A stretch of 64,000 nucleotides of DNA from DAOVRD01 sp964521715 (lineage in GTDB: Bacteria > Planctomycetota > Brocadiia > SM23-32), in assembly GCA_964521715.1 (NCBI GenBank), contig CAZFSS010000003.1:124001-188000 (forward strand), written 5' to 3'. The position numbers were made by a program, and so were the translations under genes. The notes below the pieces were generated by a model that saw only the letters and a list, made by a program, of their open reading frames with translations, ran no database searches and was not told the origin of the DNA. This document shows positions 47,201-59,200 of the stretch, piece after piece. Numbering within the stretch: the stretch's first letter is position 1; each line of letters opens with the position of its first letter.

Positions 47201-50200
47201 CTCTACTTCGGGGCCCGCGTGGACGGAGGGGAATGCCACTTCGATGTTTCGTGGGAGGATCTCTCGGCCGGGCAGTGGGCCTCGCTCGACACGGGCGACA
47301 CCGATTTGACGGTCACCTACACGGGCGGAAGCTGGGTCGGGACGGTCGACTTCTCCCAAGCAGCCGTGCCGAGCGAGGTGCCTGTGTTCGTCCATCCCAC
47401 GCACGGAGCGACGGACGTGGCGCTGAGTCCCACGATCGAGTGGGAGGCCTGGGCGTCACCCGGGCCGGACCCGCTGGTGGTCGTCTGGCTCCAGGATGAG
47501 ACGTTCGAAGTCGAGGAGCACCTGGCCGCCGATGCCACGAGCTGGGCCGTGCCTGAGGCGCTTGACTCTGACACCCAGTACGATTGTGCCATCGGCTTCC
47601 TCAACTGCAAGACCGTCGGCGTGAACGGCCTTGGCGTCGTCGTTGTGTCTTGCACCGAGTCGGATGTCGGGTTCACAACCGGCAGGGCGGGCCTCACCGG
47701 CGTGTGCGTTCAGCGGGAATACCACTACAACCTGCCTGTGCCCGGGGACGAGGCCCTCGGGTACCGCGTCGAGATCCAAGGGAACGAACTCACCCGCATG
47801 CAGTTGACGACGCCGTGGGGTGAAGGCTTCGACTCGGCTGACTACGTGGGCCCTGTCTGGGACGGCACCGGCTACGATTACGAGGTGTCCGGCTTCGAGT
47901 TTGACGCCTACGTAGAAGGAGGGGAACGCCACTTCGATGTTGCGTGGGGGGATCTCTCGGCCGGGCAGTGGGACTCGCTCGACACAGGCGACACCGATCT
48001 GACGGTCACCTACACGGGCGGAAGCTGGGCGGCGACGGCCGACTTCACCGCCGTGGCCGTGCCCGACCAGGCGCCGCAGATGACGTATCCCGCTCACGAG
48101 CAGACGGGCGTGCCTCTTGGTCCGATGTTCCGGTGGGACGCCTGGACCTCGCCCGGGCCCGATGCGGCCGTAGGCGTTTGGCTGGAGGGTGACACGTTTG
48201 AGGTCGAGGAGCTCCTGGCCGCGGACGCCACGAGCTGGATTCCTGCTGAGGACCTGGACCCGGCAACCGATTACACCTGTGCCTTGCTGTTCGTCAATTA
48301 CGAACAGGCACCGCTGAACGGCGTAGACGTGCAGGTGGTGTCCTATGCCGGATCGGACTCCGAGTTCACGACGCTCTCGTCCGTCGCGGACGTTGTGTTG
48401 GGCATCGACGTCGAGCAGATCTGGGACTACGACTACCCCTCTGACCCGCTCACGTACCAGATAGACATCGAGGTGGGGACGATCCCGGGCGTCGAGCTGG
48501 TCGAGTTCACCACGCCCGCCCTCAATACGTACCAGATACCGGCTGTCCCGCATCAGCAGGTGGGCTACGTGGAGACTTCTTACGAGTCCGACGGCGACTC
48601 GTGCTGGTGGTACTACGGCACGGAGTTCCCCGATCCCTCGTACCTGGATGACTACGGGGACGGCACCTACACGTTCACGATTCACCTGGGCGGCGACGAG
48701 CTTCAGACGAGCGTATGGTTCGGCATCCCGGGGACGAGCGATCCTATCCCCCAGCCGACGCAGGAGCCGGTGATGACGTATCCGGTTCATCAGGAATCGG
48801 CTACGTCGCCCGTCACATTCCTATGGGAGGCCTGTACGGACGCGAGTGCGGCTTACATCTGGGTGGATGTCAAGGAGCCGGCCACCGACCAAACCGTTGT
48901 TGAGGACGGGGTCGACACGTCGTCGACCAGCTACGGCCCCGTATCGCTCGCGCCGGCTGGCTGGGAGATCGACCTCGACTTCGGGCAGGGCTACGGGGCC
49001 ACCAATGCGGACGGGATTCCTTTCTACGTCGGCAAGTGCAGCGAGAGCGACACGGAGTTCACTGTGCTGGAGGCGGAGCCGGATGTGCCGGGCGACACCA
49101 TCACGGACGCGCTCGTGACTGCGCACGACGGGTCGGACAAGGTGCTCTGGTACTCGTACGGCATCGGCGACGGGCTGTATGGCGCGCTGGACGTGGACAT
49201 GTACGAGGTCCACCTCGACGACGCCGGTGACCTGCTGATCGCGGACGTTGACGCGGAGGAGATCGGATCGAGCCTGGACTCCATCCTGCGCGTGTTCGAT
49301 TCCTCCGGCGCTGAACTCGCCTGGAACGACGACTGGAACGGCTGGGACAGCCGTATCGAGTTCCTCGCGCCTGGCCCCGGGGTCTACTACGTCGGCGTGT
49401 CGAGCTTCGATAACGACGCCTACGATCCGTGGACAGCGGGGAGCGGGAGCGGTGAGGAAGTCTGGCCCGGCTACTACGACCTGATGCTGGAGGTGCAGGA
49501 TGCGGGCGAACCGGGCGCCGACGTGCCGGGAGACACTATCCCGGAGGCGATGCCCACGGGCCATGACGGTTCGGATAGGCTCCTGGTCTACTCCTATGAG
49601 ATCGGCGACGGCCTGTACGACGACCGCGACGTCGACATCCTGTCCGTCACACTGGACGACGCAGGTGACACTCTGGTAGCGGACGTTGACGCAGAGGAGA
49701 TCGGGTCCGGGCTCGACCCCGTCCTTGAGATCCTGGACGCTGCCGGCTCTGAGCTCGCCTACAACGACGACTCGAACGGGCTGGACAGCTACCTGGGGTG
49801 GAGCCCGGCGGACTCCGGCCTGGGGGCCGGGACGTACTACGTCGTCGTTCGTGGCTTCGGCAATTCGGACTACGACCCGTTCACGGCCGGCAGCGGCTTG
49901 GGCGGCTCGACGGGAATCTACGACCTCCGGCTGGAGGTCTGGGATGCGGGCGCGCCGGGCGCCGACGTGCCGGGAGACACGATACCGGACGCGCTCGTGA
50001 CTGCGCACGACGGCTCGGACAAGGTGCTCTCCTACTCCTACGACATCGGCGACGGGCTGTACGGCGGCGCGGACGTGGACATCTACGCCGTCTACCTGGA
50101 CGGCGCGGCCGACGTCCTGATCATCGACGTTGACGCCGAGTCGATAGGCTCCACGCTCGATCCGGTTCTGGAGATACTCGACTCGTCCGGGAGCCAATGG

Positions 50201-53200
50201 GCCTACAACGACGACAGCGACGGGCTGGACGCCTACCTCCAGTGGAGCCCTGCGGACTGGGACCTGGAGCCCGGCGCGTACTACGTCGTGGTCCGGGGCT
50301 GGGGCAACTCCGACTACGACCCGTGGGAAGCCGGGTGGGGCTCCGGCGGCTCGACGGGATACTACGATCTGGTGCTGGAGGTCCGCGACGGAGCGGCGGC
50401 CGGACCTGACGTGCCCGGGGACACCATAGCGGACGCCTTCATGACCGGGCACGACGGCTCCGGCAAGGTCCTGTCCTACAGGTACACCATCGGCGACGGC
50501 CTCCACGGCGCCCTGGACGTGGACATGTACGCCGTCTCGCTCGACGGTGCGGGGGACGTGCTGATAGCGGACGTCGACGCTCGCACCATCGGGTCCGCGC
50601 TGGACTCCCTGCTGCGCGTGTTCGATGCCGGCGGCAACGAGATGCCCCTCGTCTCGGAGTGGCACGGGTATGACAGCCGGATCGAGTTCGAAGCCGCCGC
50701 TCCGGGCACGTACTACGTGGGCGTCTCGGGGCTTGAGAATGCCGCCTACGATCCGAACGCGGCCGCCAGCGGATCGGCTGCCTCCACCGGTTTCTACAGG
50801 ATCGCGCTTGAAGTGTGGGACGGCGGCGCTCCGGCGACGGACGTGCCCGGCGACACGATGGCGGAGGCGCTGGTTACCGAGCACGACGGGTCGGACAAGA
50901 CGCTCCAGTACTCGCACGTCATCGGCGACAACGCGCACGGGGCGAGCGACGTGGACATGTTCCGCATCAACATCCCGGTTGTGGCGGGCGGTTCCTTCCG
51001 GCTGAGCGCGGACGTCGACGCTTACAACATCGGCAGCGGCCTGGACTCGGTCTTGAGGGTCTTCGACGGCGCGGGCGCGGAGCTGGCTTGCAACGACGAC
51101 GCGGTGGACCCTGGCACGGCTCTGTTCTCCTGCGACTCGTATCTCTCCATCCCCGTCGGGCCGGGCACCTACTACGTGGGTGTCTCCAGCTTCCCCAATG
51201 ATTTGTACGATCCGACCGTCGCAGGCTCTGGCGTGGGGGACACCACGGGCGGCTACACGCTCTACCTGCGAGTCGCGCCGTTCGTTGCCGCTGCGGACGC
51301 GGGCGACCGGCTCGGCATGGCCACGGCCATGGCGTTGACGCCGAACGCGTGGACGGAGGTGCGGGGCCACACAATCGAGCCGGCCACGGACGTGGACCTG
51401 TTCAGCTTCTCCGTCCAGGCCGGCTCCACCGTTACCTTCGACGTCGACGCCGTTGAGCTGGGCAGCGGCCTGGACTCTGTCCTGAGGCTCTTCGACGCGA
51501 CCGGGACCGAGCTTGACTGGAGCGACGACGAGCAGGACCCGGAGACCGGCGTGTTCAGCACGGACAGTGCCCTGGTCTACACGTTCGATGAAGCGGGAAC
51601 GTACTACGTGGGCGTGTCGGGATACCCCAACTTCGACTACGACCCGGTCGTGGCGGGCTTCGGGGTCGAGGGCTCGACCGGCGAGTACCTGCTCAAGGCT
51701 TTCCTGATGCCGCGGGGTGAGGCGGTCTTCTCCGTTGACTTCACGTCGCCTGCGGTAAGCGCGCTCGGCGCAACCGTCGATGTCGGCCCTGGCTTCCAGT
51801 ACAACAGCTACTATGGCCAGAACTGGCGGATGACGCTGCCGGGCTCGAGCTACTTCGAGGTCACGTTCGATCTGCTCGCCCCGCAGGCGCTGGAGCTCTC
51901 CGTGGTGCATCTGACCTCGTCGTCCGCGGGCGCTCCGGGCGGCGGCTACTCGCCCACAGACGTCGTGGTCAACGACGCGGACGCGAATCCGTTCAACGAG
52001 ACGAACCTACTCCTCAATAACTACGACGTCGCCGAGCACCACGGCTACTCCCACGGCTGGCAAGTTGACACGTTCGTGATCCCCGCTGACCGCCTGCAGG
52101 CAGGGACTAACACGATCGCCTTCGCGTTCGAGGATTCCCCCTGGGCTTACACGCACTACTGGATCCAGGAGCTGGCGGCAGCCGTCTACCAGGAAGTGCC
52201 CGCCGCGTGGGACATGTGGGACGCGGCCGTGGTCCCCGGCACCGACTCCGATGGCGACGGGTACTGCGCGGATGTGTCTCTGCAGTGGGATGCGGACACG
52301 ACCCGCACCTCTGCCGAGGTCTATGCCGTGATCTATGCGAGGAACGAGTCCGGCGCGGAAGTGACCTCCTGGCAGACTGCGCCGTACGTGATCTACGACG
52401 CCGAGTACGATTGGGCCTCCTTCGACGTAAGCGGGCTTTCGCACGGCGATTGGGACTTCCGGATGGCGCTGTACGACGCCTCGAAGGGCGAGGTCGTGTC
52501 GCGGCTGGCCTACGGCGACGACATGGACTGGGTGAACATTCCGCTGGAGACGCAGCAGGAGGACGCCGAGCTTTTCCGCGCGGACTTTACGGGCGCGCAG
52601 ATCGTCTCCAGCGGCATCGTCATCCAGCCTCGCGGCCATTTCGCCTATGACAGCCAGCGAGGCGGCCAGTGGCGCATGATCGACCCGGGGGCCGACTACT
52701 TCATCGGAACCTTCAACCTTGCAGCGGGCTTCGCGGGCGACCTCGAGCTGCGCGTCACGCACGCGACCAGCCTGCCCGTCGCGTCCGCCGACTTCGCAGT
52801 GTCCCCCGTCGACGTGATCGTTAACGATGCCAACGCGAGCGCCTTCGACGGTTCCGACATCATCCCCGAGGGGAATGACTATGATGCCTACCTCCATCAC
52901 GGGGACTACGCGCTTCACACCGATACGTTTATCGTTCCTGCCTGGATGCTGAATCCCGGCGGCGCTAACACTCTCGTCGTCGCTTTTGCGGGCGGCGTGA
53001 GCGCGGCGCCCGTCGGAGGCGTCATCACGCCGTACCGGATAACGGCGATCTCGGCGGCCGCTGCGGTCGCGCCGGCGCCCGACTTCTGGTTCGCGGACGT
53101 GGGCGTGAACCTGATCACCGACGCGGATGGCGACGGCTACTACGCCGAGGCCGAGGTCGCCTGGGACGTGGACACCGCGCAGGGCCCCGTCGACGTCTAT

Positions 53201-56200
53201 GTCGTGGTGCATGGGCGTGATTCCTCCGGTTCTGAAGTCCTGATCGGGCAGAGCGATCCGTATACAGTCTCCGGCATCGAGGTGGATCAGAGGGCGCTGG
53301 CGCTCGAGGGGCTCTCCGAGGACCTGTGGGATATCGGGCTGGACCTTTACGAGGCGGGCACGGATGAGCCGCTGGCAAGTATGGACTACGGGCTGCGCCC
53401 GGCCCTTGTGAACGCGCCGCTGGAATCGGCGTTCGAAGTGCTCGATTGGTGGGCCATCACCGACGCCCGGATGAACCTGCTGACCGACCAGGATGCAGAC
53501 GGCTTCTACCGCCTGGCCGAGGTCCAGTGGAACGCCGACACAAGCCTGGCCTCCAGCGACGTTTACGCCGTCGTCCGCGCCCGTGACGAGCAGGGGAACG
53601 TCTACCTCGTGGGCCGTTCGGACATGCATGCCGTCCACGGAGAGGAAGAAGACTGGGCGGCCCTGACCGTGTCCGAGCTTCCGCAGGGCTACTGGGACTT
53701 CAACATCACGCTGCGCAACAGCAAGGACGGCTCGGTAGTGGCCGTCCTTGACTTCGGGGAGGATCCCGACCTTGAGGACGTCTCCTTCGAGCTGCCGCAG
53801 GAGGACCAGGCCGAGGCGTGGTTCGCGGACGCGCGGCGGTCCGCCCGCACGGACGAAGATGGCGACGGCTACGCGCGGGGCGTCACGCTGGAATGGGACG
53901 TGGACACCGCGCTGGCGGGCGTTTCCGTCTACGTCAAGGTCTTCGGGCGCAACTCCGGCGGCCACGAGTTCCTGGTCCTCCAGGACGCGCCTTACGCCGT
54001 CCATGGCGCCGCGGAGGATTGGCGTCAGGTCCTGATCTCGGACCTCTCCCGCGACGCCTGGGACTTCAGGCTCGAGCTTTACGATGCCGCGACCGATGTC
54101 ATGGCCGCCTCGCTGGAGTACGGCGCCGAGTGGACCATGATGGACGTGCAGATGGAGCCCGTGGCGCAGGACGTTGCGCCCGTATGGTCCATCTCGGACC
54201 CCGCCGCGCAGACGTCCGGCGACCAGGACGGGGACGGCTACTGCACGCAGGCGGCCGTGTCCGCCACGGTGACTGCTGAGAACGTGGACACGGCGCGCGC
54301 CTACGTGATCGTCTACGCGAGGGACGCGGGCGAACGGGAGGTGGCCCGGGAGTACTTCGAGTTCACGGGCGGCCTGCCGCAGGTCGTGACGGTGACGGTT
54401 GCGGATTTGCCTCACGACGAGTGGAGCTTCTGCATGGGCGTCTACGACGCCGCGTCGAACGCGTTGCTGTCGAGCCTGCCCTACGGCGAGGTCGGCGGCG
54501 TCCCGCTCGAGACGCTCAGCCAGGATCAGCGCGCCCGCTGGTGGGTCGCCGACGCGCAGGTGGCTCCGCGCACGGACGAGGACGCGGATGGGTACTATCG
54601 CGAGGCCGAGATCCGCTGGAACGCCGACACGAACCTGAGCTCCAGCTCCGTCTATGCCGGCATCCTGGCCTTCGACTCGCGCGGCAATCTCAGCCATACG
54701 TTCTACACGGATGCCTACACGATCTACGGCGATTCGCCCGACTGGCGGACGTTCGTCGTGTCGGGCCTGGCGCGCGATGACTGGGACTTCCGCGTGGTCC
54801 TCTACGAGTCGTCAAGCGGCGATCAGGTGGCAGCCCAGGGCTACGGGGCGGCGCAGACCGATGCCGATCTGGCGGACGTGCCGCTGGAGAGCAGGGCCCA
54901 GGACGCCCTGTGGGACGTCCGCGACGCCCGCATCTCGCTCGGTCCGGACCTGGACGGCGACGGCTTCTTCCGCTCGGTCACCCTCGAGTGGGACGCCAAC
55001 ACGAGCCTGGGCACGGCCGACGTCTACGCCGTCGTGTCCGCGCGGGACGGCGCGGAGCGCTCCTGGACCTCGGACACTTACGCCGTTCAGGGGAGCAACG
55101 TCGACTGGCACGCCATGCCGGTCGCGGGGCTGCCGCAGGACGTGTGGGACTTCCGGATCGAGTTGCACGATGCCGCTACGGGCGAGGTCGTCGCGGCTCT
55201 GGACTACGGCGCGGATGCCGACCTCACGGCGGTGGGGCTGGAGGCGGCCGACCAGGACCGCATCCCGCGTCTGACCCAACGGTACTCCGTCACTTTCGAA
55301 GCGCTCGATCAGCCCATCTGGTTCGGCGATACGGCGTGGCTGCTGGATACCGGCTACATGGCCGGCGACGCCCTGGGGGTCCGGGCGCAAGGGGCGTTCC
55401 TGGCGGGCACGGTGGACGTTGTGTTCACGGGCACGCTGGTCATGGAGTACCCGGCTGCGGTGACTCCCGGCCAGCAGGGCGTTCCGGTCGAGATCCACTT
55501 CGAGGGCGCCGGCAACGGCAGCCTGGCGGGCGGGCTCGTTCTGGGAGCCGACGTGCTCCTTTCGGTCGAGTGCAACCTGTCGGACTACATCAACTCCCTG
55601 GGGATCGCCGACATCGACTACGAGGGCTCGCTCTTCGACGTTCTGCAGGCCATGGGCGTCTTGACGCAGTCGCCCGACGAGTGGACCTTCGGGATGCAGT
55701 CCGCCTTCACGCCGTGGCTCGGGCAAGAGACGACCGTCCGGCAGAGCGCGTTCATGGAGGAGGTCCCGTTCGGCGTCGTGCAGGTCATCCTCGATCAGCT
55801 TGCGCCGGGTCTGGCCGGGCTGGTCGGCTCGTCTGCCGACCTGGAGGTGGGCGTGGGGTTCGAGATCGAACGCTCCGATTACTTCACGCCCGAGTCGCTG
55901 GAGGGGATGCTGTCCTACGCGGGCAGGATGACGCCCTTTGTCCTCGACGGCTCGGGTTCCACGACGGTCTACCTCAACATCCCCGCGGGGGCGACGGGAT
56001 CGATCTTCATCGATCCTGAGGACCTGGTGCTCGATAACGCATTCCAGGCCAGCGTCCAGTTCGCCTCGGAGCTCAGCGCGCAGGCGAACGGCCTCCTCAG
56101 CCTCGTGCCCTACCTGGGCGACTGGCTCGTCGCGAGACAGGCGGAGTGGGACGGGTTCACGCCGGACGTCATCTCGCTGGCGCTGCCCAAGCGCGAGCTG

Positions 56201-59200
56201 TCGTTCTCGATAAGCGATCCCGAACCGGTCCAGGTGCTCGTGGTGACCGGCGCCATCGCCGATGCATTCCCCTCGATGATCGGCGAGCCGGGGGATACGC
56301 TCCCCGCAGCCAAGCGGATCGCCGTCAGCTACGGAGGCCCGCACCAGGCCACCGGGTGGATCGGCGACAACCCGTACGGCGCCGCCGACGTCGACTTCTA
56401 CAGCTTCAATGCCGCCGCCGGCTCCGTCCTCCAGGTCGACATCGACGCTCAGGAGATCGGCAGTGAGCTCGACGCCGTGGCGCGGCTGTTCGACGCCAGC
56501 GGCCGGGAGCTGGCGATGAACGACGACGGGGTGGATTCCGACACGGGCTTCGGGGGGCTGGACTCGTACCTGCGGCACACGTTTGCTTACGCCGGGACGT
56601 ACTACGTCGGCGTATCGGGTTTCCCCGACCTGACTTACAACCCGTTCGCCTCGAACAGCGGACAGGGCTGGAGCACCGGCGCCTACCACCTCCGGATAGG
56701 GCTCGAGCCGCCCGGGGCCGTCGTGGCTGGCGGCGACAACGACGATTCGGTTGCGACTGCCCGCGTGGTGGACCTGCTGCCAGGTCTGCCGCTCCATGTC
56801 GATGGGTTCATCGGTGATGGCGCGTTCGGCGCGGACGACGTCGACCTGTTCGAGGTGACGGCCGGCGGAGGCCTGCTGCTCACGGCCGACGTTGACGCCC
56901 AGGAGATCGGCAGTTCCCTCGACTCGATGCTGCGCGTTTTCGACGATGCGGGCTACCCGTTGGCGTTGAGCGACGACGCGAGAGATCCCGACACGGGTTT
57001 CTACGGACTCGATTCCGCGCTGGCATGCTACCTCCCGGATGCCGGGACCTACTACGTCGGCGTGTCCGGCTACAGGAACTCGGAGTACGATCCTACAACT
57101 GTGGGCACCGGCTCAGACGGCGCGAGCGTGGGCGAGTACGGACTCCGGCTGCTCCTGACGCTCATGGCGGCGCCTGCTGCCGACGACAACGACACTCTCG
57201 CAGCTGCTGATGCCCTCGCGCTGCGGCTGAACGCGCGCGCGGAGGCGACCGGCGTCATCGGCGATAACGCCTGCGGCGCGGACGACGTGGACATCTACGC
57301 CGTGCAGGGCCAGGCGGGGATGCTGCTCCGGCTGGACGTCGACGCCGAGGAGTTCGGGATTGAGCTGGACTCCGTGCTGCGCGTGTTCGATTCGGTCGGC
57401 ACGGAGGTCGCGAGGAACGACGACGCCACCGACCCGCAGTCCGGCTACGCCGGCACAGACTCCTACGTCACCTACGTCCTGCCGGCCACGGGCACCTACT
57501 ACGTCGGCGTATCAAGCTATCCGGACTTCACTTACGACCCGACCGTTGCCGGCAGCGGCGAGGGCTACAGCGTCGGGCCGTACGCGCTGGGAGTGGAGGC
57601 GCTGCCGGCGCGGGAGGTCGGTCTGGACGTCGGCGACACGCTGGCCAGCGCGCGCCGTGTTGCCGCAACGCCGGGCTCGCCCGTCCAGGTCGTGGCCCAG
57701 ATCGGGGACGGCCTGTTCGGCTCCAACGACGTCGACGTGTTCGCGGTGGCGGTGGAGGGGCCGGCCGTCATCACGGCCGACATCGATGCGGCCGAGGTCG
57801 GGAGCGCGCTTGACTCCGTGTTGAGGCTGTTCGATGCGGACGGGAACGAGCTTGCCTGGAACGACGACGGCGTGGACCCGGACAGCGGCTACTCCGGCCT
57901 CGACTCGTCGCTGACTCACTGGGTTGCGCAGTCCGGTTCCTACTACATCGGCGTGTCCAGTTACCGCAACTTCGACTACGATCCGATGCTTGCCGGCAGC
58001 GGGTCGAACGGCTGGAGCGGCGGCCAATACCGGCTGAACGTGAAAGTGACGGGCGCCTTGCCCCCGGCTGATGACAACGACACGATGGCAGCCGCCACGC
58101 CGCTCACGCTTCAGCAGAACGTGCCTGTCCAGGCGTCCGGCTCGATCGGGGACGGCCCTTACGGCACGGATGACGTTGACCTCTACTCCTTCCAGTCCGG
58201 CGGGAGGGCGATTCTATCCGTGGACGTGGACGCCTGTGAGCTGGGAAGCTCCCTCGATTCCGTCGTCCGGCTGTTTGACGCAGGCGGCAATGAGCTGGCC
58301 GTCAACGATGACGGGACCGATCCCGAGACCGGGTACTGGGGATGGGATTCGGCCCTGCAGTACCGGCTTACCGGGGCGGGCACCTACTACGTGGGCGTCT
58401 CCAGCTACGACAACTTCGACTACGATCCGCACTCCGCGGGCAGCGGACAGGGCGAGAGCGAGGGGCAGTACGTGCTCCTTCTCGCCTTGCGGCCCGGCGT
58501 CGCTCCGGGCGGGGACGTGGGAGACGACCTGGCGGCCCCAGGCGTTGCGGACGTGGCGGTCGGCCGACCGTACCAGGCCGTCTCGGCGATCGGCGACGGC
58601 TCGTACGGCCCCGATGACGTGGACGTGTACGCATTCCAGGCCCCGTCGGGCGGCCTCGTGCGGGTGGACGTCGACGCACAGGTGATCGGCAGCGGCCTGG
58701 ACGCCGTCGTCCGCCTGTTTGACTCGGCGGGCAACGAACTGGCGGCGAACGACGACGCCGCGGACCCGAACACCGGGGTGTGGCTGCTTGATCCCGCCCT
58801 GGAGTTCGCCATAGGGCAGGGCGGCACGTACTACGTCGCAGTGTCGAGCTACGGCAATTCGAATTGCGACCCCGCAGAGGCCGGAACGGGCAGCGGCGGC
58901 GCGACGATGGGCGAATACGTGCTGGCCGTCGAGCTCTATCAGGAGCGCGCCGTCGAGGCGCCCGTGGCGGTCGGCGCGCTCGAGCAGGTCATCTACCTGG
59001 ACTTCGACGGCGGCACGTTCCGCGACTTCGGCGGCACTGCTGTGGCCATCCCGGCGTTCGACGTGACGGACTTCGGCTTTACGGCCGGGGACAGGGGCGC
59101 CCTGATAGGCGCGGTCCTCGACTATGTGCGGCAGGACCTGATCACGGGAGGATCCTTTGAGGTGCCGGCGACGGCTCTGGACCTGCCGGTCGAGATCGTC

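Noticed and set aside
45275..48379. CRISPR-like regular repeats
   Set aside because: The repeats are in-frame protein repeats of 262 or 693 bp without spacers.
48821..51910. A 1029-codon minus-strand frame opposite the PPC array
   Set aside because: Same shadow pattern. The plus strand carries clear PPC units.
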